Assembly: GCA_032690845.1 (NCBI GenBank)
Contig: CM064426.1
Location: forward strand, 71,598,403-71,662,402
Length of the DNA stretch: 64,000 nucleotides
DNA from: Eleusine coracana subsp. coracana
Lineage: Eukaryota; Streptophyta; Magnoliopsida; Poales; Poaceae
Reading direction: 5' to 3'
The position numbers were made by a program, and so were the translations under genes. Shown here piece after piece: positions 11,465 to 22,960 of the stretch (positions are counted from its first letter, which is position 1; each line of letters starts with the position of its first letter). Below the pieces are notes generated by a model. It ran no database searches, was not told where the DNA came from, and worked only from the letters and a program-made list of their open reading frames with translations.

Positions 11465-14400
11465 TCAGTAGTCCAGTGGCACTACAGGCGCAATGTTGCC
11501 AGTGAGGTTCTGCATATCATGGTTTGCAGAGTAGTCCTCGCAGACATTGCTCTGTAGCATCCTTGCACCAGCTGCAGACAGAAGGCCATCTCCGTCACGG
11601 ACCATCTGTTGCACGTCTTGTGGCGAGAGTATCTTTATGCACCATACGCTATTCACAAACTCCCTACAAAAACATGGCATCCAAAAAATTGTGCTAACTT
11701 AAATGAAAAGTCAGAGATGAGTACACAAAAGGAAGATGGTTATGTGAGTGCTTACTGCCACAGGTCGTCGCCGACGAGAAGTATATCATTTTCCCGGTCG
11801 ACGAATACAAGCTGCCAGCCTGATCTTACAGGGTCCTCCAGTTGGCCTTCAAGGCCAAACAATCGCTCGAGCTCACTGCGTAACTCATAATAGCTACTGA
11901 ACCTGGTGATATCGAGCGATCTCCCAAGGGACCCTGATTTGTAAACCTAGAATAACAAATAAAACTTGCCAGATCACAAAGGAATGTACACTGTCGAAGT
12001 GGTGTCAAAAGAGTGTTTACTACGAATCCAAGTTCTAATGTTCCTGCTTAACTATTCTTAGAACCTTAAATCAGGTTGTTACCAACCCACTAAAAATGAA
12101 CTTTGAGCCCCCAAAAGTCCAAAGTACTACTGAAGTTACCAAATTCGACGAGTGAAAGGAATCATCACTGACAAACTTGCGGAAATATAAAACATAAGTA
12201 GGAATTACTAGACATACCTTCACAAAGGTTCCACCAGGTGGTGGGTTTCCACCACAAACATCATCAAGATAGTTGAAGGTTCCTGATTCACCCAAACAAC
12301 TAGAAGTTGCCATGCTGTTCCCGGTTAGCAAATCCACGTCACTGTATCTCAGTGAAGCTATGGTTATGGAATCAGTTCTGCTGCCAACCCCAGCATTCCT
12401 GACTGTTGTCAAACCATCACGGGTTGCAAATGATGATGAAAGCAGGTGAGACTCCGCACCACAAGCCTGGGTGCTAGAACTGTGTCTTGCTGATTGTGGT
12501 GGCAGGGTTCCAGAAATGTTAGGAATGCTAGTCTGATGATTGAGTTTCTCATGCTTTGGTTGCACAGACTGAGCTTCGAGGTTAACGAGAGGATCCACTG
12601 CCAATCTCTTTGAAGGCCATCCCTCCGATGCCATTATTTGCCCACTTCGAGGCAAACTTTGCAGGTATGAAGTTTCTTGGCTTGAGAAGTTATGGTCACT
12701 GTTATGTATATGCAAACCTGGACCACTATTTCCTTCTATGATGTTTTGCTGGTAGAATGGAGATCCAGGAAGCAAAGAAGATTGTGACTGGGAAGCAGAT
12801 CCAGACTCAGACATGCCATCGGTAATACCATGACAACCAGATGAGAAGTGCTGCTGCATCTCCTGATGCGATTGCTGGGGCAGAACTTGGTGTGTTTGCT
12901 GCTGCTGCTGCTGTAGCTGCAGTGTCTCTTGCTGCTTTTGCATCTGCTGGGAATTATGCAACTGCAGCTGCTGTAGCTGACTCTGAAGGAAACCAGAACT
13001 ACTAGTGTTGTGATTATAACCTTGCTGAACTGCTTGCAGGGATGACTGCTGAGCTTGGTAGTGCATCTGCTGTAGAACAGGGTTTCCATAAAGGGGATTT
13101 AATCCACCATTCAAATTTTGGGTCTGTTGGACTGGCAGGAGAGCAGAAGTCTGCTTCAAATGATCCCCACATCGAATCTCTTCCAGTGCTGCAGCAGCCA
13201 TTTGCTGGAAAGTGTCTGGTTTAAGACCCCCTAGTAATGGATAGTCTATTCTTTGCTGATGCCATGGTGATACTCCAAGTCCTTGGAAGTTCAATGACTG
13301 AGCCCCTCTATTTCCATCTCGAAGCCACATGAGAGAAGAATAACGAGCAAAATCATCACTCTTTCCACCTACTTACACAAAGAGCAATTAGTTAGAAAAA
13401 GCCTGAATAGAGTTGCCACAATGCATATGGGTGCTTCAGTCATAAAACAGCCTACCACTGAACATGCCATGCATCGAGGGCAGTCCAGAAGCCCACGGAC
13501 GCTTAAGTCTTAAGGGAAAGACCGTAGGATACATTGGAAAAGTTGTCAATGGCTCAATCTCCCAAAGAGAAACTCTTGGCTGTTTCTCACCGGCTGTAGA
13601 TTCGTCCCAACCAACCTAAAGTAACAAAAACCCAAAGTCTGAGCAACCATCAATCCATAACTAACACATAAATATGTACTTTGAAAGGATTCATGAATCA
13701 TAACAGACTTGGCAGAATAAAATTAACGGTGAAAAAAAACAAAAAAATGATTCAGAATCATGATAGCTCATAAAAGAAATCACCTTCACAGAACGCCAAT
13801 GTGAGTTTGGCCAACGCTCTGAGTCTAAATCACTTATGCCTGTGATTGTTCCCATGTACCTGGAAGAAGAGAAAGCCATAAGATCACATTATTTTGTATG
13901 TGATACACCATCAGGTTACATGTATTTTTATGATGTGTGCACATTTTCAACTTACCTTCTCACACTTGATTCCTCTGTCTCAAAAAGCATTCGGAACCGC
14001 ATTCCAACAGACACACGTGTGTGGTAAACAGCTTTCACATACTTAGCTAGTGGAATGATAAACTCAGAAGGACTAGCCCTGAAAAAAAAAATTAACCTTC
14101 TTATAAAATGGAAATAAAATTAGCGCTATACTAATAGCACACCCACAGTATATACCTATACCTGGGATTATAGAAAATAGTGAAACGACTATTTGTAGCT
14201 GCAGCATGAGCTGCTGCTGCAAGAAGACCTATATGCATGCTATCACTTGATAGCACAGAAGAGGGCATAACAGTCTGTGGACGATTTGCGCGACGAATTC
14301 CCAAAAGAAGTTGATTATTATCATTCCTGTAACATTTGAAAGTTATTAGTGTAAGCAGAAGGGTACAATCTCCAACGCTAATAGAAGGATGATGTTCAGA

Positions 14401-16605
14401 TAGAAGGTACCAGATAAATATGATAGAATCCCCTGCTACTAGCCTTTTTGCGCTTACAAATACACTCCAACCTGTTGTCAGGAGATGTCTTTTTGGCTGG
14501 CCTGCAAGTGTCCAAGCATTGCCCAATTCAGAGTTAAAAATAAGTTAACACTTCATAGAATATAATTTGATACATCAAACGTCTTTACAATACAAAGCAG
14601 CAAGCAGTAAATAAAAACGTAACATTTTACCCCAGATAACTATCACTACAAGCAACACCATAATAAAAATCTCGGAGGAACAGTCGAGACATGTAACTAT
14701 TGAAAGCTGCTCAGGCATAGATTTTTCCCTTTTTTTTTCTGTTGTGGTGTGTGTGTGTGGGTTAGGGGGGGGGGGGGGGCAGGGGGGATACTTAGTTTCT
14801 GTATTCGCATGTTATATCAGACCTAATCATGTATGTGTCTGTTGCCAAGGTTTGAGCACATACCACGAAAAATATGGCGAAATTTCCATTCATTGTCATG
14901 CAGATCTCTAGCAATCAGTTCCTGTACTGGAGGTTGTTGTGAAAAATCCTGCAGATTGGAAAAGCAATCAGTTTAAGAATGCATCCAGATGATCAGTTAT
15001 CATAGAACTATCAAGCTTAAAATACGAAATAAATTTCTAACTCAATGTTCGAAAACACACCAACGGAGGAAAGACTTTCTCAGCTGCTCGACGTGGCACA
15101 GAGAATCCACCATGGGTACTTGTATCACTTGCAGTCAACGTCTTGCAGAAGTAATTAGTTGGCTGCTTGCTAGCAGCACCCAATTCAATTGGAAGAAAAG
15201 GCTCCTTTTGCTCCTCCTGCCCATGGGATTACTTGATGAGTGCATAGATTTGGAGGTAACATTTCATGAAAATTCAGGATAAAGCATATATAGCTAAGTC
15301 ATAAAATACCGGGCTCAATGGTTGCAGTGTCATTTGGGCATAAACTTCTTCAGTTTCAGCATCTGCCTGTGTTAGCACCATGAAATCATCTCGTAAAACT
15401 TCTTTACAAGAAGAAAAAAAACACATGATGATCCATTAAAAGTGAACTCACATGCATGGTAACATTATGAAGCTGACAGATTAACTGAGGAGGTAGATTT
15501 GGGTAGTTAGGGATTTGGGCATCAACTTCCTTATTTGTTGATGCAGCAACCTGCATGAAAATAAAATTAACAATTTGAGCAATAAGCATATAACTTCAAA
15601 GACAGAAAAACCTTTACGTGGTAACACTTTTTCAACAAGACCGATTCCTAGCATCACGATATATAATAGTTAATTGAATTTCCAGTTCTACAGGGTGGAA
15701 CAAATCATAAGAAACGAGAAAACAGGGAAGGCGGAAAACAGCAAAGAGGAAGAAGGAAGAACTAGCTAAGACCAGTGCTGGATCCATTCTTTAAGCTGGT
15801 CCACTAGTGTTGGCTAAGAATGAACTGGCTAAGACTGATTCCTGGCATAATGATATCTGATATAGTTAGTCGAAGTAATGTTTAATCGAATCTTCAGTCC
15901 TATTATGTTTAGTCAATGAGTCTGCTACCAAAAGAACCTAGTATTTAGCATAAAGGCAAAAGCACAAGGGATTCTTCTTATTCCTCGTTTGCAAAATCTA
16001 ATAACTTTAGTCAACAAACTCGGCCAGGCCTAGTTTATTCATAGATACTGGTGCACAAACTGAATGACCAACCTGCTCACTATGACCCTGTGGAAAGTAG
16101 ACGACCCGGCTCCCAACCACAGGCAGAGACACAAGGGGCCCAGCGCATGCATGCCACAGCTCCGAGTTCAGGCACCTTTGTTCCCCTGCAAAATGCCAAA
16201 CACACATGAGCAGAACAGCAGGCCACCAGAAAGCAGAGTTCATGTGAAGCTACTATTTGTACTTTGCTACAAACAAGAGGACACTCAGTGAATATCAATA
16301 ATGTTACAACATGTGACCAATGCATGAAGCAAACAATGCAAGCACAATTTTTGGGGAGTTTGAGCAAGTATCCAATGGAGATGGATAGCTGTAATCATGC
16401 ACATCAAAGAGCAAGTCCATTTTGCTAATTTCTTTAGCTACTTCAACCGACAATGCCCAGTGACAACATTCTACAATTCAGCAAACGATGCAGACAGTAA
16501 CATAGCTTGAGGAATTCACAGCTGAAACTATGTTGATTCTATGATCCGAGATATACCTTCACGTTCAGGCGAGGCCTCCGGCATCTTGGATGGGGAGAGC
16601 TGCAT
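11465..16605 (-). CDS. Auxin response factor, ARF6/8 clade (rice ARF25-like)
   Basis: Fourteen exons on the minus strand: 16605-16557, 16185-16073, 15550-15452, 15366-15310, 15216-15061, 14948-14864, 14501-14411, 14326-14162, 14078-13956, 13859-13784, 13615-13456, 13368-12218, 11946-11756 and 11663-11465. They splice to 904 residues without a break. The B3 DNA-binding domain is at about residues 129-231 (FCKTLTASDTSTHGGFS, VPRRAAEKVFPP, RHLLTTGWS). The Auxin_resp domain follows at about 256-338 (ASPSEFIIPLAKYVKAV, MRFRMLFETEES). The middle region, encoded mainly by the 1151-bp exon, is Gln-rich, as in activator ARFs. A PB1/Aux-IAA interaction domain lies at about 778-865 (TFVKVYKSGSLGRSLD, GWQLVFVDRENDILLVGDD). 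The start codon is in the 49-nt first exon (MQLSPSKMPEASPE). Activator ARFs bind TGTCTC/TGTCGG elements and activate auxin-response genes. The rice ARF25 comparison is from memory. Confidence 0.95.
11807..11827 (-). promoter_or_regulatory. miR167-complementary target site in the ARF mRNA
   Basis: The plus strand here nearly matches the known plant miR167 sequence: the central AAGCTGCCAGC is identical, with differences only near the ends and at one internal position. The mRNA (minus strand) therefore pairs with miR167. The site lies in the exon encoding the start of the PB1 domain (RSGWQLV), the same place as in Arabidopsis ARF6 and ARF8. This supports both the clade assignment and post-transcriptional control by miR167. 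Confidence 0.85.
14765..14787. repeat. Poly-G/GT microsatellite in an ARF intron
   Basis: A (TG)n run, a G tract of about 17 bases and a GGGGGG run lie together in the intron between exons 6 and 7. This is low-complexity intronic sequence with no evident function. Confidence 0.7.
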
Positions 16606-17472
16606 CTCCGGCCACCAATAATAAGACACAGGTCCAGAACACCGAGCTTCGCCGCACCAGAGAACCACCGACGGCAGGAGCTCCTCCTTGTCAGCACCTG
16701 AACATGCTCACAACAGCAACGCTTGCCTCCTTCCCTTGCGCCCAGAACATTTTTTCCTCCCCAGCTGCTGCCTCCTCCCACCCGGTTTCCACCACACCAC
16801 GGGGCAGCAGCTACCTCTGCTTGAACAAGACCTTAGCCGAATCCGGGGCCGTCGCGGCGAACCCGCACCGTTGCCAACCTCATGGCGCCCCAATCCTAAG
16901 AACTCTCGCCAAGCACTACCTCAAAGCTCCAATCTTTCTCCCAAGAACTGACGAGAAGCGTTGAAATGAGCACGACTTGGTCCAAGAAGCTGATTTCTTC
17001 GCAGCCGACAGAGCAAACGCGCGGAGAAACCGAGGCAGGCAACCAGCCCTGAGCTCATCAGATCAAGAAGCAGCTCGATGTTGCAGCCTTTCGAGCAGCT
17101 CAGCTTCAAGCACTCGCGTCAGACAGAACGCTGCAGCAACTCGCACGAACCTGCTCAAATCCCCATTGCGCGCGAGCACACCAAAGCTGAGCACGCCCAC
17201 ACAAAGCCGCCACCAAACCCCAGCTCAGGCGTCGCCAGGAAGCCGAAGAGACCTCGCCGAGCTCGAGAACCCGACGCCAAGCTCAGGGAACCTTGGTCCG
17301 CGGCGCCGCCGCACGGTCACGCTCGGCTCGGAGCTCCGAGCGGCCCACCATTCGCCACCGACAGCTGAATCGGGCGACGCGACCACGAGGCGGGAGCTGG
17401 GAGCGCGGCGGAGGCGGCGGCGTGAGAGGCCTTGGTGGGGACGGGGGCGAACCCTAGGGGCTAGGCCGCCAT
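16606..17472 (-). promoter_or_regulatory. ARF 5' leader with several short upstream ORFs
   Basis: The GC-rich stretch upstream of the ARF start looks like a long leader, as is common for ARF genes. On the minus strand it contains a four-codon unit ATGGCGGCCTAG (17472-17461), a 16-codon uORF (16883-16833) and a 19-codon uORF (16750-16691), which ends before the main ATG. The transcription start and any leader intron cannot be fixed from sequence, so which uORFs are transcribed is inference. Confidence 0.45.
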
Positions 17473-18050
17473 GGCTGGATCGAGGAGTGGAGTGGAGTGG
17501 AGTGGTGCGGTGTTTCTTTTCCCCCTTTTTTCTTTCGGTTTATGGCATGGGGAAGCCAAGAATAGGAAGAGCACTTCTTGGAGATAGTAAAAAAATATCT
17601 GGAGAAAGGGCAGATTTATTTCTTCCGCTTTAACAAAAGTTGAATTTGTTTTGTGATTTCAAAGATTTTGACTGGGTTTGTCCAAGGTGAAACGTAGATC
17701 TGCGACAAAAACATTTAAAACAGTGCAACTAGATGCAGTTGCACATACAGTAGCATATACTAGTGTAGTACTAAAGGTCACTGTTTTCCGTGTTGCAGGT
17801 ATGAAGTAAACTCGGAAAGTTTGACTGGTTTGTGCTTCTTGGACAAATATTTGGTCAAAAACATTAGATTAAAAAGGTCAACAGGTGGTCAAACAAATAA
17901 CAAGACGTGGATAGCTCGATACAAATATTGGCATCATTTTATCATTATCACTTTTAACCTGTGGCTGAAGATTTTGGTTTTGTGTATGTCAAACCTTCTA
18001 ATGACTAGAGAAAAATAAGTTACGATATAAATCTTGAAAAAAAAATATTA

Positions 18051-18258
18051 CTCCCTCCGTCCTAAAATATTTGATACTTTAGCTAACTTTATTTATACTA
18101 AAATAATTATTATTCTCACTTTTTATGTAATTTTTTCTCTTTTAATATATCTTTATCTCTATATCTCTCCTCCTTGTTTCCTATGTATCTACCTTTTATA
18201 CTTTTTCTTAATTCCCGTGTCGAGAACTAAAACGTCAATTATTTTAGAACGAAGGAAG
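18051..18258. mobile_element. Stowaway MITE, copy 1
   Basis: Starts CTCCCTCCGTCCTAAAAT and ends with the inverted ATTTTAGAACGAAGGAAG, flanked by TA on both sides. These termini and the TA target are diagnostic of Stowaway (Tc1/mariner-type) elements. Length about 208 bp. Confidence 0.85.
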
Positions 18259-18298
18259 TAACTATTATCAAGGACTATCTCTCGCGTACATTGTATAT

Positions 18299-18342
18299 CT
18301 TAAGTAATATTAGAAGATATAAACCTTCTAATATTACTTAAG
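18299..18342. repeat. Perfect 18-bp inverted repeat with 8-nt loop
   Basis: The arm CTTAAGTAATATTAGAAG at 18299-18316 is repeated in exact reverse complement at 18325-18342, with an 8-base spacer. It lies about 40 bp beyond the Stowaway element. Both flanks add a few more complementary TATAT bases with a small bulge. Confidence 0.85.
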
Positions 18343-18922
18343 AGAGATATAGCCCGTGCACTGCCGGCCTGCCACGGCGAGACTGTTTGCACTCGCGTGT
18401 GGTGTAACGTGCACAAACAACGCAGCGGTTCAACAAATCCTTTTTCCCACGCGCAGCTTTCTGTTATGTGTACAGTGTACGCACCACGCAAAGTACTAAG
18501 CAGTTGCTATGCATACTATTCAATACTAGTAGTATTGTATTTGTCATATAACACTATTAAATTATGTTAATTAGTTAATGGACATTTTAATTATTATTAT
18601 AATATGATTTTCCTTATGGGACAATAGCATTTCGGTCATGATTTTGAAGCCTAATAAATTTTAAAATTTTACGATTTTATCATCACGAGAGAAAAACAAA
18701 CCAGACGTTAGTCATCCATTCCAAACGATATAAGTAGACACGAATAAATAAAATAAAACAAATCAAAAAAAAGAAAAACACCATCGGACTATTCTACCCT
18801 GCCCTCACCCAACTCCACTTCTCGACTCCTCATCCTAACCCTACCCGGACAATGACGACGGTGGCCAAACGCGTGGCAGGTGTGAGGCAGGTGCATGGCA
18901 GGCGAGGCACGCCAACGGGCGA

Positions 18923-19018
18923 GGATTGTGTTATTTACATAAATTTACATGTTTGCTCTAAATCAATTCGATTCAAAGTACAAGGATTGTGTTATTTGCA
19001 TAAATTTACATGTTTGCT
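18923..19018. repeat. 35-bp direct repeat, 61-bp period
   Basis: The segments 18923-18957 and 18984-19018 are identical except for one base (TTTACAT versus TTTGCAT). They are separated by 26 bp of unrelated sequence. Confidence 0.8.
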
Positions 19019-19273
19019 ATGGAGAAAATCTACTCCCTCCGCTGCCTATACTGCTTCGTGGTACCTGGGAGTAGAGAAGCATCCGTGGAATGGGTACAGT
19101 TAAAGATCTCTTTTTGAAGAAGCTCAGTTGGCGGCAGTTTCGTTTTTTCATTTCGACGCCGGCCGACGGCGACCGACCAAGCGGGTCAAGTGTGCCGTGC
19201 GCGTGGACCGGACGAGCAGGTACAGTTTTATTGGCGCCGACCAGATCAGTAAAATAACTTTTCGAGAGTAAGT

Positions 19274-19604
19274 GTGTGTTCGTTTCTTAGGATCTAAATT
19301 TTAGTGGGATCATATTAATTATTAAAATGCTATATATAATTATTAAATATAAAATTAATTATAGAGTTGAATGCATATCAGTGTGATAAATTTATTAAAC
19401 TTAATTAAATCATCATTAAGAGATGTTTACTATAGCATCATATTATATAACTATGACCTAATTAGTTTTAATAAGATTCATCTTATCATTCAGAAGGAGG
19501 GTTATGAACTGGATTTTATTAATAATCTATATTTAATTCTTTAATTAATATTATATTATTTAATAAAACAAGTTTAAAAATCAGGAAGATGAAAACGAAC
19601 ACAC
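19274..19604 (+). mobile_element. MITE family A, copy 2
   Basis: Starts GTGTGTTCGTTTCT and ends GAAAACGAACACAC. The interior aligns along its length with the copy at 7157-7498 (TCTAAATTTTAGTG near the left end, AGAAGGAGGGTTATGAACTG near the right). It is about 331 bp long and noncoding. Confidence 0.75.
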
Positions 19605-20289
19605 GCTAGTTACCGCAGCCGATGCACCCTTTTTAACCATCCCCAGCAGTCGCCTGACCTGAAGAAGTCGCTGACTCCTCTGACCGGCCGGACGCAACTC
19701 CGACGCCACCCGCCTGCACTGCACTCGCTCCCCACATCAGTCCAGTCGTCTCGGCCTCGGCACGAGCGTGGAAAGAACTGCAGGCGCGAGACAAGACTAG
19801 ACGAGACGGAGGTGGTGGTGGCGCCGACACGACGGGACCTGACGCTGCAGCTGCTGGGCCGGTCGGGTCGGGCCGAGGGGACGGCAGTGCAGGAACGAAA
19901 GAGTGGAGTGGAGGCCTCGTCCGACGCGCGCGACGGGACGGGTCATCGTCTCTCTTCGATCCGTCCGCTCGCCCTCGCCTCGCTCGCATGCGACCCGGCT
20001 GTCGGTGGGGCCGGAGCTGCCGCACACGCGATGACGTGTCGTCGGGACGAACGACGAACGTGGGCCCCCCTGGGTCGTGCGTGTGGTCCCTGGAACTGGG
20101 CAAGCGTTGACGGGCCGGAAGCTCGTTCTAGAGATGCACGGCGGGTTGGGCCGGCCCAGCATCTGCTGCGTCCGCACGTGAATCCTTCTCTATCTTTTTT
20201 TTTTGCTATATTTTTCATACCCCACTCAACCAACAACGACACACAAAACACTTCTGTTCAATTAAAAACGACACATCAAAGAAGATCAA

Positions 20290-21326
20290 TCAAATACAAA
20301 TGGAGTCGCAGGTCACGTTCACCTCAACGCGATCACCGTCGATTTTCCATTCCTGACTCCAATTTCTGCGGCAAAATTCGAGACTGAACCTTAATCGCTT
20401 CTCGTTCCCTTCCCGCCCGTCGTCACGGGAAGCTGCGACGACTACCATCAAGTCCACCTCTACGTAGACTTTGAGCAGTCGGCTACATGGCACGGCGATC
20501 TTCGACGGGCTCAGCGGGAGAACGGTCGTGATGCTCAAGGGGGATAAGGGCAGGACCCTCGGCTGAAGATGTGGACGCTCCTGTTCCCGTAGTCCGTGCC
20601 GCTCGCCTTGATACTCATGAGACCGAGGTTGTTGTTGAGCTAGAGCCTCACCTCAAAGTTGGCCTCGATGGCGTCAGGGAGCACCAAGTATGTGACCACC
20701 AACTCGCAGCCGGGGCCCGCAAAGATGGTCTATGTGTATTCCTCGGTTTCATCTTCGTTGTCAACATCGTCTCCATCAACGACCCAGTGCGCATCAATGG
20801 AAGGACCAAGACGGCTAGATCCCGCATCGCCGGCTATACTAGTGAAATACAAGACTTCCAAGCCGAAGAGGCTGTAAGGAGTGAAAATTTCACCGGATCT
20901 AATGGCCACCAAATCGATCATCCCTTCCTACACAAGCAAGCATGAATGTGAAGCATTATAACTATTTCTTATAACGCATGAGATATAAAAGGGGTAGTAG
21001 ATAGTTATAAGGTATACACTTATATATACCTCTTGTATTTTTCCTACGCCCTCAGTGTAGATGCATCGACCTAGTATCTCGTCGTGGCCAAAAATTACGT
21101 AAATAGGGAAATTTGCATAGATGGTTAAGAATTACACCGTGCTACTGTCGTCTAGCAATTTTTCATCATCGCTAACCTTTGGGGATTCAGAGCCACCACT
21201 GTCATCCTCAAGGTCATCCCCGCGATCCTCTAGGAGAGTTGTGGCATCATCTTCGCATGTTTTATGATCCACATTGATAGTGTCAAGATCCTGCTCATCA
21301 AACTTTTTCTGTTGATTCATTGTCAT
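20290..21326 (-). pseudogene. DUF6598-like protein, copy 1 (broken)
   Basis: Two exons are recognisable on the minus strand. The first, about 21326-21030, encodes MTMNQQKKFDEQDLD and an acidic tract. The second, 20937-20290, contains YSLFGLEVLYFTSIAGDAG, ELVVTYLVLPDAIEANFEVRL and KASGTDYGNRSVH. The reading frame is broken by TAG codons where the sister copy has CAG and AAG, by a TAA near the end of exon 1, and by a deletion and frame change near 20550. DUF6598 is a grass-expanded domain of unknown function. The domain assignment is from pattern recognition of the C-terminal half (AIEANFEV, IKASG, LPLSPSKIAVP). This copy cannot encode a full protein. Confidence 0.7.
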
Positions 21327-21532
21327 CCTTGTAGCGAGAAAAAAAAGAGATTAGCAAATAAGACATACTGTATCATGCAAAATCGAAGAATCTCAATGCC
21401 AAAGGATGATTAGATTCATTATAGCGTGCACAATTAGTCAGTCTATTAATTTTTTGTCACCACTTTTTTTGTTCCAGCTACACCATCCTGAAGATAAAAT
21501 CAATAGTGCTCTAGAATAGTACTAGAAAGAGC

Positions 21533-21657
21533 GAGCATCAAAATGACTAGGAACAAAGTCCGCAGAATTGGACCTTGAAGATTGAGCATCAAAATGACTA
21601 GGAACAAGGTCCGCAGAATTAGACCCAAAAGAGTGAGCATCAAAATGACTAGGAACC
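21533..21657. repeat. 51-bp minisatellite, about 2.5 copies
   Basis: Copies start at 21533, 21584 and 21635 with GAGCATCAAAATGACTAGGA. The first two are nearly full length, and the third stops after GGAACCCC. It lies between the first exon of DUF6598-like copy 1 and its upstream block; unit 2 lacks it. Confidence 0.85.
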
Positions 21658-22232
21658 CCACCGCGGATAAGTGGAGTCAGCGATACAACCCCCTGAAGAG
21701 CATGAAAGAAGTCTTAAGTTCACAAGTACAAGAGACCACGTACTTCATCCCAAATAAGTGTTCTTTTAATCTTATTAAAATTTTGTCCCAAAAAAAAGTG
21801 TTCTTTTAGCTCCTAATGAACCTCATCTAACTAAAGCAACACTAACACCAATCCGAAGAAAAAAAAAGGCGTATCGAGACGAGAAGTGCATGGAGCCAAT
21901 CAAATAATCAATTGATGCTATTTCTTTGGTTTTTGATACTACTTCTGTATTCATTGAGGATTCAGAAAACCAAATAGACGTCACGGCTGTCAATCACAAC
22001 TAACTAAACACGAAAATTAGGGGCAGCTTGGTCGCTTCTCGCCACTAATGTGTGTTTGAAATTTTCGTAAAGGACGCTTATTTTTGGAACTGATGGAGTA
22101 TAGCACTACTAAAGCTCTTGAAAGAAAATTTAAACTTACGAGAGAGCAGCAATTCGTCTAATGAATTAAGCAGTAGCACTGATCAAATGCTTGGAAGGAA
22201 ACTTGAACAGAAGGAACACTGACTAAAGCATA

Positions 22233-22467
22233 CTCCCTCCATTCTAAAATTGTTGTCGTCATTGATTTTTTTTGTTACCTTTGACCATTCATCTTATTTA
22301 AAATATTTGTTTGAATATAAAAAATTATAAATTATATTTAAATTTTATCTAGTGATAAAATAATTCATTAAAAAATATATAATATTTTTGAAATTTTTTA
22401 AATAAGACGAATGATCAAAGTTGATGAAAAAAATCAATGACGAGAACAGTTTTGGAACGGAGGGAAT
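22233..22467. mobile_element. Stowaway MITE, copy 2
   Basis: The ends are CTCCCTCCATTCTAAAAT and the inverted TTTTGGAACGGAGGGAA, flanked by TA. The interior (TTGTTGTCGTCATTGA, TTGACCATTCATCTTATTT) is shared with the element at 38071-38303, so these two belong to one subfamily. It sits inside duplication unit 1 and is absent from unit 2, so it inserted after the duplication or was lost from unit 2. Confidence 0.85.
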
Positions 22468-22960
22468 AACATGCATCGTGTATCCTGCATAATAATAGAC
22501 AGAATAAATCAATATATTAGCCATTGACAACATAAGCCGAAGGACCGGCGGCGGGAGGAAAACAAGGCGGGAGAGGGTGGGCCCGAGATGGTGGCGGGCC
22601 TAATCCGACCTGGCGGCGGGCGGAGATGATGAGGAAAAGCAAGGCGAGGAGACGGCGACGGGCCTAATTCTGACCCGGCGGCGGAAGGAAACGAGGAGAG
22701 TCGGCGTCGTTGGGACAGAGATGTTGCGGGACGCCGCCGTCAAGTTTCCCTGGACGAGGTACGGATGAGGACTATATAGTTTGTTTTTTCTCTTGCCTTG
22801 ATCCAATCGGGAACGGAGAGCAGACCTCGTGCTAGCGGTTTGGACCGAAATTCAGCTACGCTTTCGGCCCATTACGAGAGTATCGGTTTGGGCCGTTCTA
22901 AACTTCTAGGGGCGGTCGGTTGGCCCAGGCCAGAGCTGGAAGTAGTGGTGGCCAAATAGA

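Larger units (their letters stand above)
17473..20289. other. Intergenic region with MITEs, hairpin and short repeats
   Basis: This stretch contains the ARF promoter region, a Stowaway element, a perfect hairpin, a 35-bp direct repeat and MITE family A copy 2, all listed separately. GC-rich frames at 19633-20387 overlap on both strands and match no domain I recognise. No gene is supported. Confidence 0.55.
20070..22960 (-). repeat. Tandem duplication unit 1 (DUF6598-like pseudogene plus upstream region)
   Basis: This unit contains the first DUF6598-like copy with its upstream sequence. It aligns, with insertions, to unit 2 at 23820-25880. Shared landmarks are a downstream block with GGAACTGGGC and CGCACGTGAATCC (20090-20185 versus 23828-23912), both exons, and an upstream GC-rich block with CGTCAAGTTTCCCTGG (about 22736 versus 25653). 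A third, weaker copy of the boundary block lies at 25890-25990. Boundaries are approximate. Confidence 0.65.

Noticed and set aside
16590..17633. Plus-strand frames of up to 218 codons upstream of the ARF
   Set aside because: They run antisense to the GC-rich ARF leader and promoter and show only low-complexity sequence.
19633..20387. Frames of 126-191 codons on both strands
   Set aside because: Mutually overlapping, GC-driven and without recognisable homology; part belongs to the boundary block of the DUF6598-like duplication.
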